Origin: Minisyncoccota bacterium
GTDB lineage: Bacteria > Patescibacteriota > Minisyncoccia > UBA6257 > 2-01-FULL-56-20
Assembly: GCA_031291905.1 (NCBI GenBank)
Contig: JARLIC010000029.1
Span: forward strand, 1-62,851
DNA: 62,851 nucleotides
Direction of reading: 5' to 3'
In this document: in pieces, positions 35,090-42,138 of the stretch
Layout: the number at the start of each line of letters is the position of its first letter
How positions within the stretch are numbered: position 1 is the stretch's first letter
The notes under the pieces: model-generated
Databases searched by the model: none
What the model was told of the DNA's origin: nothing
Seen by the model: only the letters and a program-made list of their open reading frames with translations
Position numbers and translations under genes: made by a program

Positions 35090-35145
35090 AGAAGCCTCCT
35101 TGCCCCATGAAATTGAATGGTGGCGGTTCAATATTACTAATTGCT

Positions 35146-35174
35146 GTTATACCAATACCGATGAAATCGGTCAA
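35146..35174 (-). promoter_or_regulatory. Promoter of the orphan gene
   Basis: TTGACC (35169-35174), a 17-nt spacer and TATAAC (35146-35151) on the - strand, with an untranslated leader of about 50 nt carrying AAGGAGG. Confidence 0.75.
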
Positions 35175-35181
35175 GAACGGG

Positions 35182-35299
35182 GTGGACCTGGGGGGAATCG
35201 CCCGCGAGTCCCCTGCTCGCCGTCGCTCGCAGGGGCTCTGGGCACCGGCTCACAAGATTTTCCTGCTGGAAAATCTTGCTCCGTCGTCCGATTCCCTCA
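35182..35299. repeat. tRNA-Ala tail duplication with palindromic core (element E)
   Basis: 35182-35200 is a 19-bp exact copy of the tRNA-Ala 3' end (35351-35369). At 35287-35296 an inverted copy of the T-arm (TCCGATTCCC) allows an outer stem. Inside are hairpins CAAGATTTTCC(TGCT)GGAAAATCTTG (35253-35278) and a GC-rich one (about 35207-35238). The apical loop, read on the - strand, is CC-AGCA-GG as in elements A, B and D, though the rest of the core is different. Confidence 0.6.
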
Positions 35300-35308
35300 A
35301 TTCATAAG

Positions 35309-35348
35309 CTGATAAAAAAGACGCAGATATCTGCGTCTTTTTTATCAG
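35309..35348. terminator. Perfect palindrome downstream of tRNA-Ala
   Basis: 40-bp perfect palindrome with a GACGCAGA/TCTGCGTC centre and A6/T6 flanks; a bidirectional intrinsic terminator immediately after the tRNA on the - strand. Confidence 0.8.
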
Positions 35349-35351
35349 TCG

Positions 35352-35422
35352 TGGACCTGGGGGGAATCGGACCCCCATCTATCGGATGCAAACCGATTGC
35401 TCTGCCACTAAGCTACAGGCCC
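35352..35422 (-). tRNA. tRNA-Ala (UGC)
   Basis: 71-nt cloverleaf on the - strand. Acceptor GGGCCTG/CAGGTCC contains the G3-U70 wobble that marks alanine tRNAs; anticodon stem ATCGG/CCGAT with loop TTTGCAT gives anticodon UGC; T-arm GGGGG(TCCGATT)CCCCC. CCA is not encoded. Reading the loop as Cys (GCA) would break the anticodon stem. Confidence 0.9.
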
Positions 35423-35431
35423 GAAGCGAGG

Positions 35432-35464
35432 AGAAAATGAATAAATCCCATTTATTCATTTTCT
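35432..35464. repeat. Hairpin upstream of tRNA-Ala
   Basis: 15-bp perfect inverted repeat (AGAAAATGAATAAAT) with a CCC loop, 10 bp beyond the 5' end of the tRNA. Between it and the M50 stop (35567) lie two copies of CCGCACCAG 15 nt apart and nothing coding that I can recognise. Confidence 0.6.
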
Positions 35465-35566
35465 ACGAGTAAGGGCATGTGCGCACCGCACCAGGCCCGT
35501 TACCGCACCAGCTTATCAGGAAAAATAATTTTCGTAAACACCCGGATGCTCCCCCGCTGCCGCGGT

Positions 35567-36256
35567 CTATACCCCGAAGATATGCCCGGTGAACACAGCA
35601 AAGAGCGCGTTGATCACCGGAAAGATGACCGAATATCCGAAGAACACGAAGATCAGGACGAGGATCAATCCCCAGCGCTCGAGGAAATACATTATGCGAT
35701 ACGAGGTTTGCGTCGGCGGAAGGACCAGAAAAAGCACTTTAGAACCGTCGAGCGGCGGGATCGGCACGAGGTTGAATATGCCGAGCACGATATTGATATA
35801 GACAATGATGAGAAAAAGGAAGAAGAAGCGTTCGGGCGCGGTGGCAAGCGTGGGAATGCCGCCCGACGCGACCGCATTCCACAAGCCGTTCTTCACGGCG
35901 GAGGATATCGGGAGAAGGACGCTCAGTATCCCGAAAAGGAGCGCGATAAGCAGGTTGGTGACCGGACCGGCAAACGCCACCTTCACGCTGTCCGTCCTCG
36001 GGTTCCTGAGATTGTTCGGATTATACGGGACCGGCTTGGCGCCCGCAAAGAAGAATCCCGTGGTAAAGAACAGAAGGAGCGGCATGATGACCGAAAGGAA
36101 CGGATCGAGGTGCTTCAACGGGTTGAGCGTGAGCCTCCCTGCCCTTTCCGCGGTGTCGTCGCCGAGATGCAGCGCCTCAAAACCGTGCGCCACCTCGTGG
36201 AGGATCGCGGAGTAAATAAGCACGATGAACTCGAATAATGCGATTGCAATTTCCAT
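35567..36256 (-). CDS. Site-2 protease family M50 membrane peptidase
   Basis: 229-residue polytopic protein with HEVAHGFEALHLGDDTAERA (HExxH) near the N-terminus and NLVPIPPLDGSKVLFLVLP as the second metal motif. No PDZ domain, so it belongs to the short M50B group and is distinct from RseP at 7344-8399. TATAAT (36264-36269) lies 7 nt before the ATG (leaderless). Confidence 0.9.
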   Translation of the reverse strand: MEIAIALFEFIVLIYSAILHEVAHGFEALHLGDDTAERAGRLTLNPLKHLDPFLSVIMPLLLFFTTGFFFAGAKPVPYNPNNLRNPRTDSVKVAFAGPVTNLLIALLFGILSVLLPISSAVKNGLWNAVASGGIPTLATAPERFFFLFLIIVYINIVLGIFNLVPIPPLDGSKVLFLVLPPTQTSYRIMYFLERWGLILVLIFVFFGYSVIFPVINALFAVFTGHIFGV

Positions 36257-36295
36257 GGGAATAATTATACCATTGAGGCAAGCGGATCGCCTACC

Positions 36296-36370
36296 GCCCT
36301 CGTAGTGAAACGGATATCACGCGTGGCTTCGAACCACGAGCTTGGGGTTCAACTCCTCACGAGGGCACCA
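36296..36370 (+). tRNA. tRNA-Arg (UCG), CCA encoded
   Basis: 75 nt including an encoded CCA. Acceptor GCCCTCG/CGAGGGC, D-arm GTGA/TCAC, anticodon stem CGTGG/CCACG with loop CTTCGAA (anticodon UCG), T-loop TTCAACT. The only + strand tRNA in the window. Confidence 0.92.
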
Positions 36371-36371
36371 C

Positions 36372-36407
36372 AAACATAAAACACTCCATTCGGAGTGTTT
36401 TATGTTT
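36372..36407. terminator. Palindromic terminator downstream of tRNA-Arg
   Basis: AAACATAAAACACTCC pairs with its complement across ATTC, 16 bp perfect; bidirectional. Confidence 0.7.
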
Positions 36408-36418
36408 ACTTGTTCATA

Positions 36419-36478
36419 GTGAGGAGTTGAACGGCGGAGTAATATTTTTCACCAGAGCCGCGGGCAACTCCTCACGAG
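36419..36478. repeat. tRNA-Arg tail duplication (element F)
   Basis: GTGAGGAGTTG (36419-36429) is an inverted copy of the tRNA-Arg T-arm, and CAACTCCTCACGAG (36465-36478) is a direct copy of tRNA positions 36350-36363. The pair forms an 11-bp stem around a 35-nt loop with its own CGGC/GCCG pairing. Same arrangement as element E: tRNA, terminator, inverted T-arm, core, direct tail. Confidence 0.6.
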
Positions 36479-36491
36479 ACTTTTCACTCTG

Positions 36492-36562
36492 CGGGGGCTG
36501 AAGGAGTCGGACCTTCGACAAGCGTTTTGGAGACGCTTATTATACCGTTTAACTAAACCCCC
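36492..36562 (-). tRNA. tRNA-Trp (CCA anticodon)
   Basis: 71 nt. Acceptor GGGGGTT/AGCCCCC, discriminator G, anticodon stem AGCGT/ACGCT with loop CTCCAAA (anticodon CCA), T-arm GAAGG(TCCGACT)CCTTC. No encoded CCA. Its first 10 nt overlap the end of the upstream ORF. Confidence 0.92.
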
Positions 36563-36846
36563 TTGTATCTCAAAAATGCTTTCGCAATTGCCATAAGTCT
36601 TCGCGCAACATCACAACTGTGGTAGCGAATCCTTATACAACCCTGATAATTTGGCCGGATTCTTTTCCCACTGTTTGCCTTTTGGTATGGTTTTATAAAT
36701 TGCTCCTTATTAATATCGGTTACTTTTGACCAAAAATCAAGTTGTTTTTTCGGGGAATGATACGAATGTAAGTGTATGCAAGGGCGAAATTTACGCTCAT
36801 CCAACACGAAGCACTTTCGAATAAGAATATGCCATGAAAAGATCAT
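36553..36846 (-). pseudogene. Remnant of a LAGLIDADG/HTH-type protein, C-terminal part
   Basis: 97 codons. LDFWSKVTDINKEQFIKPYQ and NYQGCIRIRYHSCDVARRLM resemble the C-terminal part of a CPR protein family that normally has an N-terminal HTH and a LAGLIDADG-like domain; those are missing. The last codons and stop (KGV-stop) are supplied by the 5' end of tRNA-Trp. A promoter (TTGCCC, 16 nt, TATAAT at 36867-36872) lies upstream. It may be dead, or a short functional product co-transcribed with the tRNA. Confidence 0.5.
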
Positions 36847-36871
36847 GGCATATCGAATATTAAAAGATTAT

Positions 36872-36902
36872 AAAATGCGCCTACCCGAGGGCAAGCGCAT
36901 TT
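36872..36902 (-). terminator. Intrinsic terminator of rpmG
   Basis: AATGCGC...GCGCATT hairpin directly after the rpmG stop, followed by TTATAATC on the - strand. The -35/-10 for the downstream remnant ORF and tRNA-Trp overlap it. Confidence 0.7.
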
Positions 36903-37082
36903 TTATTTACCGGTGATCCTTGCCTCTTTGTGAGTCGTTTCGAGACGGCACCAGTTGCAGAACTTCTTGAGCTCGATCTTCCGTTCCACCACCTTCTTGT
37001 TCTTGTTCGTATAATAATTACGCCGTTTACAAACGGAACAGCGCAACGTTATAAGCCTGTCGGCATGCTTGATCTTTGCCAT
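36903..37082 (-). CDS. rpmG: Large ribosomal subunit protein bL33
   Basis: 59 residues, MAKIKHADRLITLRCSVCKR onward, with two Cys pairs (CSVC and CNWC) of the zinc-binding L33 form and the C-terminal THKEARITGK. Start at 37082; the longer frame before it has no family match. Confidence 0.9.
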   Translation of the reverse strand: MAKIKHADRLITLRCSVCKRRNYYTNKNKKVVERKIELKKFCNWCRLETTHKEARITGK

Positions 37083-37108
37083 GGGGATTATATTACTATG
37101 ATTGCTCC

Positions 37109-37130
37109 AAAAAGGCAAATCGCCCTTTTT
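37109..37130. terminator. Terminator between tRNA-Thr(GGU) and rpmG
   Basis: AAAAAGGC/GCCCTTTTT short hairpin immediately after the tRNA 3' end. Confidence 0.5.
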
Positions 37131-37131
37131 G

Positions 37132-37204
37132 AGCCGATGGTCGGAATTGAACCGACGACCTACTCCTTACCATGGAGTTGCTCTACCAGCTGAGCTACAT
37201 CGGC
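37132..37204 (-). tRNA. tRNA-Thr (GGU)
   Basis: 73 nt. Acceptor GCCGATG/CATCGGC, D-arm GCTC/GAGC with GGTA loop, anticodon stem ACTCC/GGAGT and loop ATGGTAA (anticodon GGU), T-arm GTCGG(TTCAATT)CCGAC. Confidence 0.93.
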
Positions 37205-37252
37205 AACCGATAAAAGATTACCTTAATTGGCAAATTTATTCAACACCTCCCA

Positions 37253-37876
37253 CTACTTGAACTTCATCGAATCCAGGACCCCGTTGAAGTCGGAAATATG
37301 TGCCGCCGACGCAGCGTCATTTGCCGGATATGAAAGATAGATCTTCCAAAGTTCGCTGCCACGGAGGCAGTAGATCGAAGTATCCTGCGAAGTGGCCCCG
37401 GGGGTGTAATCGGCCCGGAAGACCTCTTTTTTACACGTGGTACCATCCACTACGACACCGGAGGCCGTTATGTTGGTTGCATGCATAAGTTCCGTAGTGA
37501 TGATGTCCGCCACCGGCCCTCCCGACGTGGTGGTCACCACCGTGATCTGCGCTCCGCCCGCCGGAATGACCCCCTTATCCCTATACTGGCCGTTGAAATT
37601 CGTGATCACGAGGGGCCGTGCCGAGAAGATGCTCCACGGGCCAGGATAGGTGAACGAGAAGGAAGCGCCGGCATAGCTCTTTGGAGTAGAGGTGGAAAGC
37701 ACCACCGAGACCGTGGACGAACCCGTACCGGACGCAGCGGTATTTGTCGAAACAGCCATATCGGGCTCGGTCGGGGCCTTTGCGGTTTTTTTGCCGAATC
37801 CCATATCCCCCACTATGACGATGAGGATCACTGCCACCACTATCGCGACGGCCGCATAAATGTGTTTCTTTTTCAT
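37253..37876 (-). CDS. Membrane-anchored PsbP-like extracytoplasmic protein
   Basis: 207 residues: N-terminal helix (IYAAVAIVVAVILIVIVGDM), Thr/Ser linker, and a C-terminal domain starting YAGASFSFTYPGPWSIFSAR and ending SDFNGVLDSMKFK, the layout of PsbP/MOG1-fold proteins that occur as lipid- or membrane-anchored proteins. One Cys pair (TTCKKE, SIYCLR) could form a disulphide. Function unknown. Confidence 0.6.
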   Translation of the reverse strand: MKKKHIYAAVAIVVAVILIVIVGDMGFGKKTAKAPTEPDMAVSTNTAASGTGSSTVSVVLSTSTPKSYAGASFSFTYPGPWSIFSARPLVITNFNGQYRDKGVIPAGGAQITVVTTTSGGPVADIITTELMHATNITASGVVVDGTTCKKEVFRADYTPGATSQDTSIYCLRGSELWKIYLSYPANDAASAAHISDFNGVLDSMKFK

Positions 37877-37905
37877 GTTTGTATTGTCTTATTATGATAA
37901 CTCAC

Positions 37906-38517
37906 CTATCGATATTTTCCAATCAGCTGTATCCAATTTCTCCTTCCGGAGTGGGTGACGATTTCATATACGATTTCCAACCCCTCATCGAGAAGAAATT
38001 TCCTCATTTCTTCCGCGGTAAAATAACTGAAGAATCTTTCGTAATCGTAACCATAGTCATTTTCTTTCACAAGCTCTTCTTCCCCCTCTCCGTCCCTGCG
38101 CTCCTTTACCGCGATGTAAAAATATCCGCCGGTGTTAAGTTTTCCTTTCAATGAATGGATGATCCCGCCCACATCTTTTTTGGGAATGTGCAACAGCACC
38201 GCTTGGGCAAAAATAGCATCAAACTTTTCCGTGAGACCGGAAAGGTCATAAAGATCAAAGGATAAAAAATTTCCGTTAGGCACCCGGCGCTTTGCGATCT
38301 CCAACATTCCTTCGGAAAAATCGATACCGGTCACCTTCATGCCTTTTCCCTGAAGAATCTCCGACTTGACCCCGCTTCCGCAGCCGACATCCAGTACGGT
38401 TGCTCCCGGATCAAGCAAGGAGGTGAATTTAGCGACTCCCTCGACCCACCAATCGTCATTTGTGTGATCGTTGTTCCAGTCCCGGGCAATGCGATCATAA
38501 GTTGATTTGAGGTCCAT
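37906..38517 (-). CDS. SAM-dependent methyltransferase
   Basis: 203 residues, class I fold: motif I ATVLDVGCGSGVKSEIL, motif II region VTGIDFSEGMLEIAKRR, and FDAIFAQAVLLHIPKKDV. The N-terminal MDLKSTYDRIARDWNNDHTN suggests a substrate-binding cap. Substrate unknown. It lies between the anchored protein and tRNA-Thr(UGU) on the - strand. Confidence 0.85.
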   Translation of the reverse strand: MDLKSTYDRIARDWNNDHTNDDWWVEGVAKFTSLLDPGATVLDVGCGSGVKSEILQGKGMKVTGIDFSEGMLEIAKRRVPNGNFLSFDLYDLSGLTEKFDAIFAQAVLLHIPKKDVGGIIHSLKGKLNTGGYFYIAVKERRDGEGEEELVKENDYGYDYERFFSYFTAEEMRKFLLDEGLEIVYEIVTHSGRRNWIQLIGKYR

Positions 38518-38543
38518 TTGAAATCAAATTCTTTTTAGTCTTG

Positions 38544-38616
38544 AGCCACCTCCCGGACTCGGACCGGGGACCTTCGCTTTACAAAAGCGTTGCTCTACCA
38601 ACTGAGCTAAGGTGGC
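38544..38616 (-). tRNA. tRNA-Thr (UGU)
   Basis: 73 nt. Acceptor GCCACCT/AGGTGGC, D-arm with GGTA, anticodon stem with loop TTTGTAA (anticodon UGU), T-arm CCCGG(TCCGAGT)CCGGG. One A-A mismatch at the top of the anticodon stem. Confidence 0.9.
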
Positions 38617-38631
38617 ATTAACTGCTTACTT

Positions 38632-38661
38632 AATATATCCAAATAGCGAGAAAATTGCCAA
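38632..38661 (-). promoter_or_regulatory. Promoter of tRNA-Thr(UGU)
   Basis: TTGGCA (38656-38661), 18 nt, TATATT (38632-38637) on the - strand, with the tRNA starting about 15 nt further on. Confidence 0.65.
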
Positions 38662-38691
38662 TTTATTTCTAAAGAATTGTAAGATCTCTGG

Positions 38692-38822
38692 GTTAATAAT
38701 ACAGCCCGCCTCCCCGTCTTGAGGGGGATCTCGGAGCCGCGCAGGCGGCGAGAGCTAAGGTGCGCGCCCAGTAGGGCGCGACACCGTCCCCGAAAGACGG
38801 GGAGGCGGGCTGTATTATTAAC
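38692..38822 (+). repeat. Palindromic three-way-junction element, copy C
   Basis: Arms 38692-38720 and 38794-38822 are a 29-bp perfect inverted repeat. Core on +: P1 GGGG/CCCC with tandem G-A, P2 CTC-GGA-GCCGC(GCAG)GCGGC-GA-GAG, CTAA, P3 GGTG-CGCGCCC(AGTA)GGGCGCG-A-CACC, GT. Compared with B every helix change is compensated (CTC/GAG for CAC/GTG; GGTG/CACC for GGCG/CGCC; CGCGCCC/GGGCGCG for CGAAACC/GGTTTCG). It sits between tRNA-Thr and dnaE and touches no stop codon. Confidence 0.85.
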
Positions 38823-38833
38823 GAGTTCTTTAC

Positions 38834-38839
38834 TATAAT
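38834..38839 (+). promoter_or_regulatory. -10 element upstream of dnaE
   Basis: TATAAT just downstream of element C; the dnaE ATG is at 38902, so the leader is about 55 nt. The -35 region falls in the right arm of the element. Confidence 0.45.
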
Positions 38840-38901
38840 TTAGAAGAAATTAATGTTCTGCATCCTCGCTGGTCGAGGGATAACACGCGAACACCCTATC
38901 C

Positions 38902-41900
38902 ATGCCAAATCCAGCCCCCCGTTTCACCCATCTCCACGTACACTCCCACTATTCCCTTCTCGACGGACTCACCAAGATAGACCAGCTGGTCGGCCGCGCC
39001 AAAGAGCTCGGCCTTGATTCCATCGCCCTCACCGATCACGGCGTGCTTTATGGCGCAGTCGAATTCTATAAAGCGGCGAAAAAGGCGGGCATCAAACCGG
39101 TCCTTGGCGTCGAAGCATACATCGCCCCGCGCGACCGCTTCTCGCGCGAGAGCAACGAGCGCTACGCGCACCTCGTGCTTCTCTGCGAGAACGAGACCGG
39201 ATGGAAGAATCTCATCAAGCTCGTCTCAAAAGCGAACCTTGAGGGATTCTACTACAAGCCCCGCATGGACAAGGACCTTTTGCGCGAGCACCACGAGGGT
39301 CTGATCGCACTCTCGGCATGCCTCGGCGGCGAGGTCGCGCGCGCGCTCACCAACAACAACTTCGAGGAGGCAAAGAAGGTGGCACTCGAATATCAGGACA
39401 TATTCGGCGCCGGCAATTATTTCCTTGAGATCCAGAAGCACCCGAACATCCCCGAATCGGAAAAGATCGAGCCGTTGCTCGTCAAGCTTTCCCACGAGAC
39501 CGGCATCCCGCTCGTGACCACCCAGGACAGCCACTACACCCACTCCGACGACGCGGAATACCACGATGTGCTCCTTGCGGTGCAGACGGGCAACCAGCTC
39601 ACCGACGACGACCGGATGAGCATGAAGTCCGACGATTTTTCAATACTCTCGCCACAGGACATGCTCGCAAAGTTCTCCCATCTTGAAGGCGGCGCCGAGG
39701 CGGTGGCGCGCACGGCGGAGATCGCGGACCGATGCAACGTCACGCTCGAATTGGGCGCGGCGCTCCTCCCCGATTTCCCGAAGCCCGACGGCAAAACGGC
39801 GAACGCCTATATGCGCGAACTCGTCGAGGAGCGTTTGCCGAACAAATTCCCTCCGGCGGTGATGAGCGACCCCGCCAAAGCAAAAGAGGTGCGCACCCGT
39901 CTTGAGTACGAGATCGGCGTCATCGAGAAGACCGGCTTCGCGGACTACTTCCTCATTGTGCAGGACCTCATACAATGGGCAAAACTGCACGGCATCGCCG
40001 TGGGACCGGGCCGCGGTTCGGCGGCGGGCAGCCTGGTCTCCTATATCCTCGACATCACCGATATCGACCCCCTGCGCTACGACCTCATCTTCGAGCGCTT
40101 CCTCAATCCGGAGCGCATCCAGATGCCGGATATCGATATCGACTTCTCCGACGCGCGGCGCGGCGAGGTGCTTGCGTATGCGCGGGAAAAATACGGCGAG
40201 GACCACGTGGCGCGCATCATCACCTTCGGGACAATGGCGGCCCGTGCCGCCATCCGCGACGCCGGCCGTGCCATGGGATTCTCCTACGCGTTCTGCGACC
40301 AGATCGCAAAACTGATCCCTCTCAATCCGACGCAGGGAATGAAGGAAGGCTGGCTCGACGAGTGCCTCAAGAAAGTGCAGGAGCTCAAGGCGCTTTACGA
40401 CACGAACCCCGAGGCGAAACGGCTGATCGACACCGCGCGGCACCTTGAGGGCGTGGCGCGGCACGCCTCCGTGCACGCATGCGGTACCGTGATCGCGAAG
40501 GAGCCGCTCATGGAGCGCGTTCCCCTGCAGTTCGCGCCGCAGGAAAAGGACACGATCATCACCCAGTTCGAAGGGCATGCCGTCGAGGACATAGGACTGC
40601 TTAAGATCGACTTCCTCGGACTCAAGAACCTCACCATCATCGAAGAAGCCGTCCGGCTCATCCGCGAATTGCATGGCGTCACGATCGACGTCTCGCGCCT
40701 CCCGCTCGATGACGCGAAGACCTACGAACTGCTCCAGCGCGGCGACACCACCGGCGTGTTCCAGTTCGAATCGTCCGGCATGCGCCGCTACATGAAGGAC
40801 ATCAAACCGACCGAGCTCGAGGACCTCATCGCCCTGGTGGCACTGTTCCGCCCCGGTCCGATGGAACTTATCCCCTCCTTCATCAAGCGCAAGCACGGCC
40901 AGGAACGGATCGTCTATCTCCACCCCAAGCTCGAACCGATCCTCAAGAATACCTACGGCATCGGCGTCTACCAGGAACAGATGATGCGCATTGCGCGCGA
41001 CCTTGCGGGCTATTCGCTCGCGGAGGCCGACACGCTGCGCAAGGCCATCGGCAAGAAGATCAAGTCTCTGCTCGACGAACAGAAGGTCAAGCTCACCGAG
41101 GGCATGATCAAGAACGGCATCCCGACAAAGATCGCGAAGGAGATCTGGGAACTGTTCCCGCCGTTCGCGCGTTACGGTTTCAACAAATCGCACGCGGCAT
41201 GTTACGCAATGATCGGCTACCAGACCGCGTATCTCAAAGCGAACTATCCGGAAGAGTTCACCGCCGCACTCCTCAATTCCGAGATGCACGACATCGAACG
41301 CATCTCGTTCCTGATCCAGGAGGCGAAGGCGGCGGGCGTCGAGATCCTCGCGCCGGACATCAACATGAGCTTCGTGAATTTCACTCCGGAGAACGAGAAG
41401 ATCCGCTTCGGCCTCCTGGCAATCAAAAATGTAGGCAGCGAGATCACTCGCGCAATAATAGAGGAGCGCGCCCGCGGAGGTCCGTTCAAGACGTTCGAGG
41501 AGTTCCTCACGCGCATTCAGCACAAGGACCTCAACAAGAAATCGCTCGAGAGCCTCGTGAAGAGCGGCGCATTCGATTCGCTCGGCATCGAGCGCAAGAC
41601 CGCGCTCGAGAACATGGACGATATCCTGAAGTTCGCGAATGCGATGAAGCGGAGCAGTATGGACCAGGCGAATTCGCTGTTCGGCATCTCGGCGCCCACG
41701 CTCACGCTCAAATTGAAGCCGGCCGAGCCTGCGAGCCGCGGCGAGAAGCTCGTATGGGAGAAGGAGCTCATCGGATTCTTCATTTCCGACCATCCTATGA
41801 ACGGCCATAAAGAGACGCTCGAGAAGTACAAGGCAAAACCGATCGCCGAAGTGCTGGCGTCGAACGACGAGAAGACGATCATGCGCACCGCGGGCCTCGT

Positions 41901-42123
41901 CTCGAAGATGAAGAAGATCATGACCAAGAACGGCCAGCCGATGATCTTCGCGACCATCGAGGACAAATCCGGACAGGCCATCGAAGTGGTCGTGTTCAAC
42001 AGCGTGCTCGAAAAGACCTCGTCCGCATGGGTCGAGAATGCCTGCGTCATCGTGGACGGCCGGATATCGCACCGTGACGGCCAGGCGAAAATGCTCTGCG
42101 AGAACGCAAAACGCCTCGATTGA
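38902..42123 (+). CDS. dnaE: DNA polymerase III alpha subunit
   Basis: Replicative polymerase, 1073 residues. N-terminal PHP domain (THLHVHSHYSLLDG, IALTDHGVLYGAVEFYKAAK), palm with the catalytic PDIDIDFSD (D410, D412), GRGSAAGSLVSY, fingers KSHAACYAMIGYQTAY, tandem HhH and C-terminal OB-type domain (GQAIEVVVFNS). Slightly shorter than the E. coli enzyme. Its last codons and stop are inside a terminator shared with convergent lysS. Confidence 0.97.
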   Translation: MPNPAPRFTHLHVHSHYSLLDGLTKIDQLVGRAKELGLDSIALTDHGVLYGAVEFYKAAKKAGIKPVLGVEAYIAPRDRFSRESNERYAHLVLLCENETGWKNLIKLVSKANLEGFYYKPRMDKDLLREHHEGLIALSACLGGEVARALTNNNFEEAKKVALEYQDIFGAGNYFLEIQKHPNIPESEKIEPLLVKLSHETGIPLVTTQDSHYTHSDDAEYHDVLLAVQTGNQLTDDDRMSMKSDDFSILSPQDMLAKFSHLEGGAEAVARTAEIADRCNVTLELGAALLPDFPKPDGKTANAYMRELVEERLPNKFPPAVMSDPAKAKEVRTRLEYEIGVIEKTGFADYFLIVQDLIQWAKLHGIAVGPGRGSAAGSLVSYILDITDIDPLRYDLIFERFLNPERIQMPDIDIDFSDARRGEVLAYAREKYGEDHVARIITFGTMAARAAIRDAGRAMGFSYAFCDQIAKLIPLNPTQGMKEGWLDECLKKVQELKALYDTNPEAKRLIDTARHLEGVARHASVHACGTVIAKEPLMERVPLQFAPQEKDTIITQFEGHAVEDIGLLKIDFLGLKNLTIIEEAVRLIRELHGVTIDVSRLPLDDAKTYELLQRGDTTGVFQFESSGMRRYMKDIKPTELEDLIALVALFRPGPMELIPSFIKRKHGQERIVYLHPKLEPILKNTYGIGVYQEQMMRIARDLAGYSLAEADTLRKAIGKKIKSLLDEQKVKLTEGMIKNGIPTKIAKEIWELFPPFARYGFNKSHAACYAMIGYQTAYLKANYPEEFTAALLNSEMHDIERISFLIQEAKAAGVEILAPDINMSFVNFTPENEKIRFGLLAIKNVGSEITRAIIEERARGGPFKTFEEFLTRIQHKDLNKKSLESLVKSGAFDSLGIERKTALENMDDILKFANAMKRSSMDQANSLFGISAPTLTLKLKPAEPASRGEKLVWEKELIGFFISDHPMNGHKETLEKYKAKPIAEVLASNDEKTIMRTAGLVSKMKKIMTKNGQPMIFATIEDKSGQAIEVVVFNSVLEKTSSAWVENACVIVDGRISHRDGQAKMLCENAKRLD

Positions 42124-42135
42124 GGCGTTTTCTTT
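42108..42135 (+). terminator. Intrinsic terminator on the dnaE stop codon
   Basis: AAAACGCCTC (42108-42117) pairs with GAGGCGTTTT (42122-42131), followed by CTTTT; the TGA (42121-42123) is in the loop and stem. Confidence 0.85.
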
Positions 42136-42138
42136 TCC

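Noticed and set aside
35182..35422. Prophage or integrative element at tRNA-Ala
   Set aside because: Only about 170 bp separate the repeats and there is no integrase; at most a scar.
35352..35422. tRNA-Cys reading of the tRNA at 35352
   Set aside because: Shifting the anticodon to GCA destroys the anticodon stem, and the G3-U70 pair marks alanine.
38692..38822. CRISPR repeat or attC site interpretation of elements A-D
   Set aside because: No spacers, no tandem array, no cas or integrase genes; attC R/L boxes are not present.
39640..42072. 810-codon open frame on the - strand opposite dnaE
   Set aside because: Arises from GC-rich codon bias in dnaE; no recognisable domain, and dnaE on the + strand is certain.
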